DNA of 61,233 nt from a virus. This document shows, piece after piece, positions 1 to 9,314 of this stretch; position 1 is the first letter of the stretch, and every line of letters starts with the position of its first letter. Made by a program: the position numbers and the translations under genes. The notes under the pieces are model-generated. The model made no database searches. It saw only the letters and a list, made by a program, of their open reading frames with translations, and was not told where the DNA came from. The stretch is taken from the IMG/VR virus record IMGVR_UViG_3300047550_005071, positions 1 to 61,233 of that record; one strand, 5' to 3'.

Positions 1-540
1 TATTAGTTGGAGTATCTGTTATTGTTGGTGTAGGCGTTTGTGATGGTGTCTCAGTTGGAGACGCAGTTATTGACGGTGTTGGTGTATTTGTCTGAGTTTG
101 AGATGGAGTTATTGATGGTGTTGGAGTATTTGTTTCTGTCGGTGTTTGAGTTATTGTTGGTGTTTGTGATGGTGTCTCAGTTGGAGACGCAGTTATTGAT
201 GGTGTTGGTGAGTCTGTAACAGTAGGTGTGTTAGTTGGTGTCTGTGTTGGTGTTTGTGTTGCCGTTACAGTTGGAGACGCAGTTATTGATGGTGTTGGTG
301 TATTTGTTTCAGTTGGAGTCGGTGTTGTTGTTGGCGTAGGTGTTGCTGCTGGTGGTGTTGATGTAGGTGTATTTGTTGGAGTCTGAGTAGGAGTCTCGGA
401 TGGTGAAGCCGTAATACTTGGAGTTATGGTTGATGTTGGTGTCTGTGAAGGAGTTTCGGTCGGCGATGAAGTTATTGATGGTGTAGGTGTAGGGGTTGGA
501 GCTGCAGGAGTAGGGGTTGGTGTAGGAGTTACACATTCTA
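1..540. repeat. Imperfect tandem coding repeats (Thr/Pro stalk)
   Basis: The DNA encoding the Thr/Pro stalk is repetitive at nucleotide level, not only at protein level. A block reading cagttggagacgcagttatt on the plus strand occurs near 52, 178 and 268, each followed by a ggtgttggtg tract. Shorter gttggtgt units fill the gaps. Such arrays can gain or lose units by slippage or recombination, which would change stalk length. The repeats are in frame with the protein. Confidence 0.75.
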
Positions 541-751
541 ATGTAACAACAACACCATTGAACATTTCTGTCCTTGTGTATCCTGAACCGAATAATGATG
601 CGTCAACATAGATACTGAATGGTCCTAAAGCATTCGAATTTTGTGCTAATCTGACTATATACGTTGTACAACCTGTAACGGTTAACTGTTGTTCTATCTC
701 TGTATTACAACCAGGAGCGTTGTTTTCGACTAAAATTGAATGAAGGGCCAT
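1..751 (-). CDS. Thr/Pro-repeat fibre-like protein, C-terminus cut by window edge
   Basis: The reading frame starts at ATG 751 and stays open to the left edge, so only about 250 residues are visible. Residues 1 to about 75 form a non-repetitive head ([15 protein letters not shown]...) with two Cys pairs and beta-rich character. From about residue 76 it becomes a low-complexity chain of Thr-Pro, Ser-Pro and Thr-Gln-Thr-Pro units, with longer units of the type [15 protein letters not shown]. Such chains act as extended, often glycosylatable stalks in surface and fibre proteins. It is last in a series of virion genes and has its own TATTTAT motif 15 nt upstream of the start. A role as distal tail fibre or virion adhesin is inference from position and composition. 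I recognise no family. Confidence 0.7.
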   Translation of the reverse strand, partial: MALHSILVENNAPGCNTEIEQQLTVTGCTTYIVRLAQNSNALGPFSIYVDASLFGSGYTRTEMFNGVVVTLECVTPTPTPTPAAPTPTPTPSITSSPTETPSQTPTSTITPSITASPSETPTQTPTNTPTSTPPAATPTPTTTPTPTETNTPTPSITASPTVTATQTPTQTPTNTPTVTDSPTPSITASPTETPSQTPTITQTPTETNTPTPSITPSQTQTNTPTPSITASPTETPSQTPTPTITDTPTN

Positions 752-766
752 CCGCAGTTTTTTTTA

Positions 767-773
767 ATAAATA
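767..773 (-). promoter_or_regulatory. TATTTAT motif upstream of the Thr/Pro fibre gene
   Basis: On the minus strand the sequence reads GTATTTATTAAAA, with 15 nt between the heptamer and the ATG at 751. It is one copy of a motif seen in the same orientation upstream of many genes in the window and is a candidate phage promoter. The 66-nt gap 752-817 otherwise shows only A/T runs. Confidence 0.5.
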
Positions 774-817
774 CCGCAATTCTTTATTTGATTTTATTTA
801 TTATTAAAAAACTTTTA

Positions 818-1213
818 CTAAGCAAGAACAACTCCGCAAGATGGGTCTGTAATATTGAGCGAAACACCACAAGATGGGTCTTGAATATCTAAAGATACCG
901 CACAGTTTGCCTCTTGAATATCGATATTTACAACACAAGATGCCAATTCGATTGTAATATAAAATGTACAACCAAACGTACAATCCAATATTTTTATAGC
1001 TTCGCAGTTATTTGCGTCAACCAATTTCAACATTATTTCAGGTGCGGTCTGAAAAACTGAAGGAATAACGGTGTTATAGTATATTATTGGAGGTACAGTA
1101 GTTCCTGTTGAGATAGTACCAAGCAGTGTTTGATTGTTTCCATATATGTCTGATATGTAAACACTAATAGGGTATGTTCCCCCCGTAATTTCTGTAAGTC
1201 TTACCTGTACCAT
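818..1213 (-). CDS. Small fibre/baseplate-associated protein with C-terminal 12-residue repeats
   Basis: A 131-residue protein. I chose ATG 1213 over the in-frame GTG at 1225 because the ATG overlaps the stop of the upstream gene as TAATG, a translational-coupling arrangement seen repeatedly in this cluster. The first 90 residues are beta-rich (TEITGGTYPISVYISDIYG...). The C-terminus carries about four copies of a short unit, NIDIQEANCAV / SLDIQDPSCGV / SLNITDPSCGV, each with one Cys. The unit spacing suggests a stacked beta structure, which is inference. It lies between a SprB-repeat protein and a Thr/Pro stalk protein, so it is probably part of the same fibre assembly. No family recognised. 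Confidence 0.65.
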   Translation of the reverse strand: MVQVRLTEITGGTYPISVYISDIYGNNQTLLGTISTGTTVPPIIYYNTVIPSVFQTAPEIMLKLVDANNCEAIKILDCTFGCTFYITIELASCVVNIDIQEANCAVSLDIQDPSCGVSLNITDPSCGVVLA

Positions 1214-3351
1214 TACGTCAAACACATTATATCGTACTCAATAACAAGTTCCACAACTATTTCTTGCCCGTCAAGTGAATTACTTGCAGGGTTTGTTGCA
1301 ATTGTTATCTGATTATTTATTTGGTCAATTGATACACTCAAGATTCCAGGTATGGAAAGCAATAACTGTTTTATTGTGTCGTACCATAAATTATCCGATG
1401 GAGGATTGTTGAGTGTAGTTGTTGTAAAGAACGTGCTCTGTGCATTTATACCTATTGGACGTGCTGAAACTTTAGCAATGAATTGAGCAGAAATTAAACT
1501 ACAATTTGTATTTCCTGAAGTTAAATCAACATATCCTTCATTCAACATTTGTAAAAGACCAAATTTAGAAGGTGACTGAATATTGAAAATTTCCTCACCC
1601 ATAACATAACATTGATACGAAGTATAATTTGTATTACATGTTATTGTTGTTGACCTATTCAAACTGCATCCAACACTATCAACCACTGAAAGTGAATATG
1701 TTCCCGCAGTCAACCCTGATACTTGAATCTGTTGAGGATTTGATGCAACATTATTTGACCAATTGAATGTAAAAGGTGGTGTACCCGAAGTTATAAAAGC
1801 GGTAATTTGTCCACTGTCTCCATTTCCACAACTAACACTATAAAGACTAAAATCAAGAAAATCACCCTTAGGTACAAAAATTGTTTGAGTTTGTTTACAT
1901 CCTGTAGCGTCTGTAACTGTAACAACATGGTTACCTGAAGCTAAATTATTGAATGTTACTGCAGTTAAGTTAGTATCAATAATATTTTGTATTCCATCGA
2001 CAGAATAATCCAAAGGGAGTGTATATCCTGTGGTAGTTGTTATATAAACACTACCGTTGTTTTGATTACAAGTTGTCCCTGTGATTGTTGTGTCTATTGT
2101 AAACTTATCTGTAGCTAAAATGATAATTTCTCTTGAAAAAACACATCCTGTTGAGTCTTCAACAAAAACAGAATAAGTTCCAGCCGATAAGTTTGGAAAA
2201 ACTTCAATCTGTTGGTTGCCCACCACAACATCTTGTTCCCCAAATTGATTCACCACTGTGTAAGTGTAAGGAGATTGACCTCCCAAAACTGTTACAGTTA
2301 TCTCACCGTCATTTGTTGAACAAAATGAATTTGTTCCAACGATGTTGACTGAACTCATTCCATTTGGTTGAGATAGAGTAGTACCTGTTATAATTTGGCA
2401 AAGTCCTGCGTCGGTAACTTGGAATTGGTAGTCACCTGCAGATAATCCCGATATTGTATATTGTTGAGCGTAAGAAATAAGAACCGCACCTGTTGAAGCG
2501 GAATAATAATATGGAGCGCTTCCACCTGTTAAAGTTAGAGTTATTGAACCATCACTTTGGAAACAAGTAGGATTTGTTATTCCTGTGAAGAATGCCCCCA
2601 TTGGGTCTACATTTATTACTGTCGCTTCTTTTGTTGTAATACATCCAAAACCATCCGTAACTTGTACGGAATAAGAAGCCGCAGTCAATCCTGTCGCTGT
2701 AGAACCTGTTTGTCCGTTTGACCACAAATATGTAAAAGGTTGTTGCCCCGTAAGACCTGTAATCATTATCTTACCAATCGGGGTTCCACCACAACTTGAG
2801 TTTGGTACTGAATATAATCCGTAGTTTGTTATTGTTGATTGTTCAACTATAAAAGTTTGACTAGTTCCCGAACAACCCCCCAAATCTTCGACAGTTAGAT
2901 AATAGGTTCCAGCCGACAAGTTTGTGAAAACAACGTTAGTTTGATTCGTGGTGGCAGAATTTATAAAAGTTCCATCACCTGAATAAATAAAAAAGTCTGC
3001 CGATGAATACACCGTGGTCGATGTTCCTGTTACTGACCCATTATCTAAACCACAGGTTGTATTATTGACGGAAACAACACTACAACAAGTACCACTTGAT
3101 ATTGGTATATTGAGATTGAAACTAAGGTTTGTAGGTAACGTACTATCATTAACTGTTAATTGAACTGTTTGTGAAAATAAGCCTGGTCTTGTGTAAGGTA
3201 CATTTTCGCCAACTGTTTCAGAGGCTTGAATTGGACTTACAAATTGAATTGTATATGGTGGTACCGCTCCCGAGAATGAAATTTGGTATGCACCAGTTCC
3301 TAATCCTTGGCAATCCCCACTAACCGATAAATTATATGCAAATGATGCCAT
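1213..3351 (-). CDS. SprB-repeat tail fibre/adhesin-like protein
   Basis: A 712-residue protein. Residues 1 to about 90 form a beta-rich head. Residues about 95-572 hold six copies of a roughly 75-80-residue unit with the SprB-repeat pattern: an early Cys (NSSCGG, NPTCFQ, NSFCST), a G-S/I-V/T strand, a Y-T/L-W-S strand, then L-S-A-G-T-Y-S/V-V-T-D-x-x-G-C. SprB repeats are typical of Bacteroidetes cell-surface adhesins such as the gliding adhesin SprB. The last 140 residues are a different, non-repeat domain ending in DIMCLT. The gene is coupled by TAATG to the small gene downstream and follows the 992-aa gene after 6 nt. Use as a host-binding fibre is inference. The repeat identification is from visible pattern only. 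Confidence 0.75.
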   Translation of the reverse strand: MASFAYNLSVSGDCQGLGTGAYQISFSGAVPPYTIQFVSPIQASETVGENVPYTRPGLFSQTVQLTVNDSTLPTNLSFNLNIPISSGTCCSVVSVNNTTCGLDNGSVTGTSTTVYSSADFFIYSGDGTFINSATTNQTNVVFTNLSAGTYYLTVEDLGGCSGTSQTFIVEQSTITNYGLYSVPNSSCGGTPIGKIMITGLTGQQPFTYLWSNGQTGSTATGLTAASYSVQVTDGFGCITTKEATVINVDPMGAFFTGITNPTCFQSDGSITLTLTGGSAPYYYSASTGAVLISYAQQYTISGLSAGDYQFQVTDAGLCQIITGTTLSQPNGMSSVNIVGTNSFCSTNDGEITVTVLGGQSPYTYTVVNQFGEQDVVVGNQQIEVFPNLSAGTYSVFVEDSTGCVFSREIIILATDKFTIDTTITGTTCNQNNGSVYITTTTGYTLPLDYSVDGIQNIIDTNLTAVTFNNLASGNHVVTVTDATGCKQTQTIFVPKGDFLDFSLYSVSCGNGDSGQITAFITSGTPPFTFNWSNNVASNPQQIQVSGLTAGTYSLSVVDSVGCSLNRSTTITCNTNYTSYQCYVMGEEIFNIQSPSKFGLLQMLNEGYVDLTSGNTNCSLISAQFIAKVSARPIGINAQSTFFTTTTLNNPPSDNLWYDTIKQLLLSIPGILSVSIDQINNQITIATNPASNSLDGQEIVVELVIEYDIMCLT

Positions 3352-3357
3352 ATTTTA

Positions 3358-6336
3358 TTAACAATTTATACTAATATCCATACAGACATTAAGTTTCACA
3401 GATTTATTCAAGTTTGTTGGCGTACAAGTCATGTTTGTAATAGTCAAGTTATTACCATTAAGAAAATATGTAAATCCAAATGGGTAAAGTGCGGGTAAAT
3501 TTTGTATAAGAGCGTTTCTCCAATTTGAATTTGTAGGAACGTCAGTAAAACCATAACCAGTATAGAACGGTTTTTTGATGATTTGGTTATTTCCTATAAT
3601 CAAATCAACATACCATACGGTTTGAACAGAGCTTTGAATACAATTATTTAATGTTAACCCTTGTTCTGCTAACATTATATTGAGTCTGTTTGCCAGAATT
3701 GATTGGAAGTTTGAAACACTTCTATCTCCATTCAACCAAGCGTATATATTGAAGTCCGTGTATTCTGTTTGGCATGTATAATCGAATATATTTGTGATAA
3801 TAAAACACGGTTCAACTGGAACTGGTATAAATTGGCATCCTCTTTGTCTTCTATATACAAATTTTTGTTTTTGAAGCACTGAGTTTTCAAGTCTTGTACC
3901 TGTATTCCATATTGTTGTGGCTGGAATCATTTGTTCAACAAGTTTCATCCAATATGGTCCCATTCCATTTATATAATCAATCAATTTTTGATATGTATAT
4001 TTGTTATTTGGGATACCAACCGTCTGTTCGGATTCGATATACTTCCACCATATAGATTGTAGTGTTGGATACCCTCCTGTTTTACCATCAGTTATGTATT
4101 GTCTGTTCCTCACATTAATCATATTCTCCCAAAATGTCTGATAGAATTCAAAAAAAGTTTTCTTTTTTGGTTCGGGATTAACAAAAGTAGAGTCAACACC
4201 TCCAGGTACGGGATAACCAATTGTTAAACCCGATTCAGGTATAGGGTAATCATATCTAACCGAAGAGTCCCAAACATCATACACAAGACCTTGGGCAGGA
4301 TTCAAAAACAAATCAATATTTTTAACATTCAGAACTAATTTTTCATTATCTGCATAGTAATAAGCATTGAAATTTGCATCTTTGGACACTCTTATTTTGT
4401 CGTCTTCCTCAAGCCATGATTTGTTATTATCAACTACTTTCTTCAACTTGAATCCTTCAGTCATATATGGAAAACTTCTAAACCTGTTAAGGTATTGTTG
4501 TCCGTATGTGAATGGTTGGAGTTGGGTTTGTATATCGTAGTTTTGCCCAGTGTAAACTTGTCCTGTTAATTGTACTTCGTCAGGGCTCCTATGTGAAGGT
4601 GTGGTTTCATACCACCCCGCCCCTAATTGGAAAAAGTAATCTTCAGTATTTCTAGGGGCTTTTGGATAACCTTCAAAGTCAATCGGATAATCATCAAGCT
4701 CAATTTGAACATCTTCATAAGTGTCCTCAGTTGTAAATGCACTAAATGTTTTCCCTTTTATTTTATACGTCGAATTGGGTAAAAAGGCTGGAGTAGATTG
4801 AACATACGTACCTCCCGATATTTTAGCATATTGTGCTTCAAATTGGTCAATGTTAATTTTTTGGTCAGCTAAATAAATGTGTTCGTTGAATTCTATCAAA
4901 GATTCAGGAGCCCCAATTAACCTCATCATGAATTCAACAGACCTCCTAGTCCCTTTAGATTTGAATAGATATGCCGAATTCAAAATTAAATTTCTATAAA
5001 AAGCATAATTCAATTCAGTAGGGGTAAGGGCTCTCGCATATCCTGGATAAGTTGGGGTTTGAGTATTACCAAATACCGAGTCTAAAAAATCTATATCCGT
5101 AATTGGAGAAAAGTTTGCAGTCCATCCAAGAGTTTGTGCTAAGTTTACAAGTAGTTGTGATGGTATATCATTTCCAACATTATAGTTTACAGAATTCATA
5201 AACGCCAAAGAGTCGATGAATTGTTTTACTTCATCAAAACTTCTTCCGTAGATTTGAAAAATTTTCTCAACTTTTCTATCCAAGGTATCAAACTCCTTTA
5301 GAGACGCTGAAATTAAAAATCTCGAGATTAGATTTGTCTTATACGAATCCAAATCTTCGGCTATCGCACCTAATTGTGTTAAGTAGTCTTCAAATAAGAA
5401 AGAACGTATGTCTAAGTTCCAAGGACCGTCCTTTGGCCAAGTTACGGACTGATTATCTGTATAGTATTGACCATCAGCATTTTGTCTTGGTATTTGAAAC
5501 ACTGAGGTATATTCAGGCTGAATTAACCTGTTCATCAAAAACTTCTCAACCTCATCTAAAGACTCCGCAAATATCTTATCAACAACGAAATCATTCGGTC
5601 TTATTTGGTATTCCGCCAAGAATGTTGTTGCCGATTTACCAAAAGGTGCACCTGAAACAGTAAAAGACACATTACCTGAAGATAGTGTCTGAGACGGGGT
5701 GAAAGAAACCACTTTGAAAATATCATCGTTATATGCAATACAATAATCCAAATAGGTGTTATATAAATTTCTATAAGGTGAAACCGCAATTTCTCTCAAA
5801 TTCAAATTTGTTGCCGCACTTACAGAATAATCTATATCGAAAGGGTTTTTAATCCTATCTACATTTATATCAAAACTTGTTTCATCATACACTGGGTCAT
5901 AAACAATGTTTTCCGCTGTATATCCAGTATAGAATTCTGAGTTCAAAAATTGAACGTCCAATGATGCTGGAAAAACATTTATAATATGAGAAATCGATAC
6001 TTGGAATCTTTTTGATAATGAACCATATAATGAAAAATTCATTACTTGAGAAACGTCGAAGTTTGGATATACTCTAAATTGAGTTGCCATTATTCTACGG
6101 CTCTCAAATACATTATCAATATCCAATTGACTTAAATCTATTGGTTCTGAAAATGCTCCGACATTAAATCTTCTATTAACTTTTTCAACAACTGCGGTAG
6201 TAAATTCGAAGTTTCCTTGCGTAAGACCTCCCCCCTCTACTGTTTGTAATCCTACGATGTTATCAGAGAAGGTTGCCGCTCCACTACCTGGTCTCGGTGG
6301 ATAGAAATACTTCGTTTTTCTTATTGTTGTTGCCAT
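3358..6336 (-). CDS. Large baseplate or fibre-attachment protein, family not recognised
   Basis: A 992-residue protein starting MATTIRKTKYFYPPRPG. It is rich in aromatic residues and Asn, without a signal peptide or membrane segments. A middle section contains PGYARALTPTELNYAFYRNLILNSAYLFKSKGTRRS..., reminiscent of baseplate-to-fibre connector proteins, where a helical region joins beta domains. The C-terminal 150 residues contain several Cys and look like a separate small domain. The start codon overlaps the stop of the 302-aa gene as TAATG, so the two are translationally coupled. The gene sits in the distal part of the baseplate/fibre cluster. I can only support 'virion structural, probably baseplate periphery'. 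Confidence 0.6.
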   Translation of the reverse strand: MATTIRKTKYFYPPRPGSGAATFSDNIVGLQTVEGGGLTQGNFEFTTAVVEKVNRRFNVGAFSEPIDLSQLDIDNVFESRRIMATQFRVYPNFDVSQVMNFSLYGSLSKRFQVSISHIINVFPASLDVQFLNSEFYTGYTAENIVYDPVYDETSFDINVDRIKNPFDIDYSVSAATNLNLREIAVSPYRNLYNTYLDYCIAYNDDIFKVVSFTPSQTLSSGNVSFTVSGAPFGKSATTFLAEYQIRPNDFVVDKIFAESLDEVEKFLMNRLIQPEYTSVFQIPRQNADGQYYTDNQSVTWPKDGPWNLDIRSFLFEDYLTQLGAIAEDLDSYKTNLISRFLISASLKEFDTLDRKVEKIFQIYGRSFDEVKQFIDSLAFMNSVNYNVGNDIPSQLLVNLAQTLGWTANFSPITDIDFLDSVFGNTQTPTYPGYARALTPTELNYAFYRNLILNSAYLFKSKGTRRSVEFMMRLIGAPESLIEFNEHIYLADQKINIDQFEAQYAKISGGTYVQSTPAFLPNSTYKIKGKTFSAFTTEDTYEDVQIELDDYPIDFEGYPKAPRNTEDYFFQLGAGWYETTPSHRSPDEVQLTGQVYTGQNYDIQTQLQPFTYGQQYLNRFRSFPYMTEGFKLKKVVDNNKSWLEEDDKIRVSKDANFNAYYYADNEKLVLNVKNIDLFLNPAQGLVYDVWDSSVRYDYPIPESGLTIGYPVPGGVDSTFVNPEPKKKTFFEFYQTFWENMINVRNRQYITDGKTGGYPTLQSIWWKYIESEQTVGIPNNKYTYQKLIDYINGMGPYWMKLVEQMIPATTIWNTGTRLENSVLQKQKFVYRRQRGCQFIPVPVEPCFIITNIFDYTCQTEYTDFNIYAWLNGDRSVSNFQSILANRLNIMLAEQGLTLNNCIQSSVQTVWYVDLIIGNNQIIKKPFYTGYGFTDVPTNSNWRNALIQNLPALYPFGFTYFLNGNNLTITNMTCTPTNLNKSVKLNVCMDISINC

Positions 6337-7244
6337 TAACTAGTAATTGATGTAAAGTTTTTACTGAAATCGATATTATCACCTCTGTTCTGTCTAACCT
6401 CATACAATAAAGCATTAAATTGGTCTCTAACCTCATACAAGTTGTATTGTCTGAATATATTGTTTTGACTATCGTAGATAGTGTAGATACCATCATCAAT
6501 AGACTTAGTCTGATTACCATAAAGAGCAATTGCAAGTGTTGATATATCGTATTCGACCATTTCGATTTCCAATGTTACAGGATTGAAATAGGTGTTAGAT
6601 ATAAGAATATCTTGGTCAGGTTGTCCGATAAATGGTGTTGCGTTTGGTTTATTAGTTGGAGAAGAAGAAGGTGATACAGTTAGAAATAACAAGTTAGAAT
6701 CCCCTTCAACATATCTATATCTAATAGCTTTTTGTGTGGTATTAACCTCATTAGTTGTTACTGGCTCACAAAAAAAACAAGATGTTACAACTCTAAAAAA
6801 GTTTGGTATTTTGGAACCGTCAGAATTTAAGTATTCAATTCTAAATCCTACTAACCCCTGTGGAACAAATTTATTTTGAAATTGTGGGTCAACATTACTC
6901 AAATCAATAACAATTCCTTTTACGTTTGGGAGAGCAGCTAACACACCACAATCTGTTATCACAGTACGAATTTGCGCAGGTCTTAAATAAAGAGTATAAA
7001 TTCCCAAGGCGTTAAATTGGTTTGCAGGTAAAGTCAAATTATATAACCCTCCGATGACCTCAACGCCAGCGTTTCCACCCGTTTCAGTATTTTCAAAATA
7101 CGGTCTCAAAAGACTTTGAGCATCAAGTTTAGTTAACACAAAAGAATCTGTTGCATCTCTTGTGGGTGTGTAATTCATGATTATCTCAACATCTGCTGGT
7201 GAAACATCACTCGGTCTTATTGTTCCATATGAACCTATTGCCAT
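6336..7244 (-). CDS. Baseplate/fibre cluster structural protein, family not recognised
   Basis: A 302-residue protein beginning MAIGSYGTIRPSDVSPADVE. Its middle section (LPANQFNALGIYTLYLRPAQIRTVITDCG...) has the alternating strands of a beta-sandwich, and a CFFC pair occurs in the middle third. It is first in a group that runs through the 992-aa, 712-aa and 131-aa genes. A TATTTAT motif lies 16 nt upstream of its ATG, and its stop overlaps the next start as TAATG. This suggests co-expression as a structural unit. Function beyond 'virion component' is not visible. Confidence 0.6.
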   Translation of the reverse strand: MAIGSYGTIRPSDVSPADVEIIMNYTPTRDATDSFVLTKLDAQSLLRPYFENTETGGNAGVEVIGGLYNLTLPANQFNALGIYTLYLRPAQIRTVITDCGVLAALPNVKGIVIDLSNVDPQFQNKFVPQGLVGFRIEYLNSDGSKIPNFFRVVTSCFFCEPVTTNEVNTTQKAIRYRYVEGDSNLLFLTVSPSSSPTNKPNATPFIGQPDQDILISNTYFNPVTLEIEMVEYDISTLAIALYGNQTKSIDDGIYTIYDSQNNIFRQYNLYEVRDQFNALLYEVRQNRGDNIDFSKNFTSITS

Positions 7245-7260
7245 ACAAGTTTAATTTTCT

Positions 7261-7267
7261 ATAAATA
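7261..7267 (-). promoter_or_regulatory. TATTTAT motif upstream of the 302-aa structural gene
   Basis: The minus strand reads AACTATTTATAGAAAA, ending 16 nt before the ATG at 7244. It lies in the 25-nt gap between two structural genes and is the proposed start of the unit that runs through the SprB-repeat protein. Confidence 0.5.
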
Positions 7268-7269
7268 GT

Positions 7270-8376
7270 TTATGAGCCTTTTTCTACGACATTAAAAAAT
7301 CCGTAACCATAGTTTATCATGTCTCCCAAATTGTCCACTTCACCCAACCTTTGAACTCTTTCATAAGCACTGTTTTTTCCTCTCTCCACAAAGACGTTGG
7401 TTAATATCTTCGGTTGGTCCATAACCTTTAATAAGGTTTCATTTTTGGTGATTGGTTCTGCAGTTAGATTGTTTGGTGTAAAACCTGATGATGGTTGATA
7501 AAAAATTGTTATTCCATCTTTATAATCAATATAGTTAGAATCTTGAATAGTGTATGCTGTAAATCCATTACCTATGTTTGTAATTGAACCCCACAATACT
7601 CCATTATTAATAATTGGTAAATTTATTCTTTGAGCTGGTGTGAGCGTCCCATAAGGTTTAAGTTCGGTTAATCTTGACCTTGTGAGACCTGTAACAGTGA
7701 ATGGTACAGTAACATAATCTGAAGAAATTTGTGCAGAGACTTCGTTCACTGCATCCCCTGAAAATATATAATCATAAGACACAGGGGTTCCAATCCACTT
7801 ACCAAAAGATGGTGCAAAAAAACACTCTCCTTTCGGATTAGGTGGATTCACAATTTTATAAGGAACTGTGATTGTTTTAACAACAGTATTAACACCCCAT
7901 GGATTGATTTGTTCCAAAGTTATTTTATAACTTTTCGATGTTCCAATTGGTGGTGTTGGGTAAGTGTGGTTGATTGAGTTTGGAGTATAAGTAGTAATTG
8001 TTTGTTTTGGTGAGTTGTCTCCCCAATCTACTCTATACGATGATAGGGCCAAGTAATTAGCAAATTGTTCGGATGTGTTATAAACATAATAAGTCATCGG
8101 GCTTCCTGTAGTCGCAGAAAAAAGAAAACTCGTCACAGTATCCTTTTGATGTATTGCCCCATCAAATGGTGAATAATACCCCGCGTCTACCGCACTTTGT
8201 CTAAGTAGGATTGGTATTGAAACTTTTTTCAATAGTGAAGACCCGCCAGGTCCTGAACTAACCACCTTAGTCATAGCAGAATACACACCCACAGATAATC
8301 CACTATAGTTTACAACCGCCAAATCACCTCTTACATTCTCGGGCGATATAATATATTTGTAGTAATCTTGTATCAT
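7270..8376 (-). CDS. Structural protein with a PKD-like domain
   Basis: A 368-residue protein. Around residues 110-180 it shows the PKD (Ig-like) signature: YRVDWGDNSP, then NHTYP, then YKITLEQINPWG and a closing VKTITVPY strand. PKD domains are beta-sandwich spacers in extracellular and virion proteins. Flanking regions are beta-rich and end in a short helical tail (ENTLLKVMDQPKIL..., VQRLGEVDNLGDMINYGYG). The ATG overlaps the TGA of the 313-aa gene as ATGA, indicating coupling. It is probably a baseplate or fibre component. The PKD call is from motif only. Confidence 0.6.
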   Translation of the reverse strand: MIQDYYKYIISPENVRGDLAVVNYSGLSVGVYSAMTKVVSSGPGGSSLLKKVSIPILLRQSAVDAGYYSPFDGAIHQKDTVTSFLFSATTGSPMTYYVYNTSEQFANYLALSSYRVDWGDNSPKQTITTYTPNSINHTYPTPPIGTSKSYKITLEQINPWGVNTVVKTITVPYKIVNPPNPKGECFFAPSFGKWIGTPVSYDYIFSGDAVNEVSAQISSDYVTVPFTVTGLTRSRLTELKPYGTLTPAQRINLPIINNGVLWGSITNIGNGFTAYTIQDSNYIDYKDGITIFYQPSSGFTPNNLTAEPITKNETLLKVMDQPKILTNVFVERGKNSAYERVQRLGEVDNLGDMINYGYGFFNVVEKGS

Positions 8377-9314
8377 GGATTAATATATTCAAACCATTTT
8401 ATAGGTATATTTGTACCTAACCTTTGACCAAAAGTATTGTAAACTTGATATGTCTGAGTTGGGTAATCAAGTTGTACGGTGTAATAAAAATATTGTGTAT
8501 TATCAAAGGTTGTTCTCTCTCCCGTAGACATACAAGCTTGGGGACCTAAAGTCTTGTCGGGATTAAGATATGTTGGCCATTGTTGTTGGCAGGGAGCAGT
8601 AGCACTTGTTGGGTCCCAACCTCTACCAGTCATCATCTTTGTAAATTTGCCCGTCCTTGCATTGTAGAACTTAGCAGACATATAAAATGTAGATATGTTG
8701 AGAAAGTTCCTTTTTTTCAACCAATAAATAAAAAATCCTTCTTTGTCTCCATTGAAATCTAATACAAACTCTGGTTTATGAACTGAAACCAATGTTCTTT
8801 GCATTTGGGCATCCATCTTTAGTCCCTGTTGTGTTGGGATTATTATTGTAACATAGTTTGTTTGTCTTTTCTCATCAGGAGTATCATACAAATCCAACTT
8901 GAAAAAAGAATTGGTGAATGAATTTGTGTAGTAATATAAATCTTGTGGTGAAAACCCTTCTCCCAAATAATTTATTTGCCAATTATTTATATCGTTAATT
9001 GACCCTCCCGAATAAAAATAAAACTCGTAGTTTACAAATGTTGCTTCCGATTGTCCTGGCACCGACTGAGAATTACCGTTACCAATCTGACCTGTAGTTG
9101 TATTAATATAAATTGAAGGGCTATTATGGGGAGCGTGCGAAAATCTTGAAACTTCGAAGTCTCTACCTTTTCCAATTACTTCTTCAATAATTTTTGTTTC
9201 ATATTCGTCTATTGCATCGTCCAATCCAAGATAATCCCACGTAAGTTCTATGGGAATATTAATTTGTTTTGAAACTCCTCCTTGTCGTAATATTTGAAAT
9301 TTATTCACATCCAT
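8373..9314 (-). CDS. Baseplate/fibre cluster structural protein, family not recognised
   Basis: A 313-residue protein beginning MDVNKFQILRQGGVSKQINIPIELTWD. It is beta-rich with many Tyr and Asn. The second half (GRGWDPTSATAPCQQQWPTYL..., then TRTDF-like aromatic strands) suggests a compact virion domain. Its start lies inside the end of the 565-aa gene (14-nt overlap), and its TGA overlaps the following ATG. This gives a tightly packed series of four coupled genes from the 1624-aa gene onward. No recognised domain. Confidence 0.6.
   Translation of the reverse strand: MDVNKFQILRQGGVSKQINIPIELTWDYLGLDDAIDEYETKIIEEVIGKGRDFEVSRFSHAPHNSPSIYINTTTGQIGNGNSQSVPGQSEATFVNYEFYFYSGGSINDINNWQINYLGEGFSPQDLYYYTNSFTNSFFKLDLYDTPDEKRQTNYVTIIIPTQQGLKMDAQMQRTLVSVHKPEFVLDFNGDKEGFFIYWLKKRNFLNISTFYMSAKFYNARTGKFTKMMTGRGWDPTSATAPCQQQWPTYLNPDKTLGPQACMSTGERTTFDNTQYFYYTVQLDYPTQTYQVYNTFGQRLGTNIPIKWFEYINP

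Noticed and set aside
1-310. Regularly spaced DNA repeats that could be taken for a CRISPR array
   Set aside because: The units are imperfect, in frame with a long protein, unevenly spaced and without unique spacers of equal length.
309-611. Two short ORFs inside the Thr/Pro repeat region, one on each strand
   Set aside because: They are alternative frames of the repeat DNA. The frame that runs from ATG 751 has a sensible head domain and carries the repeat as a Thr/Pro stalk.
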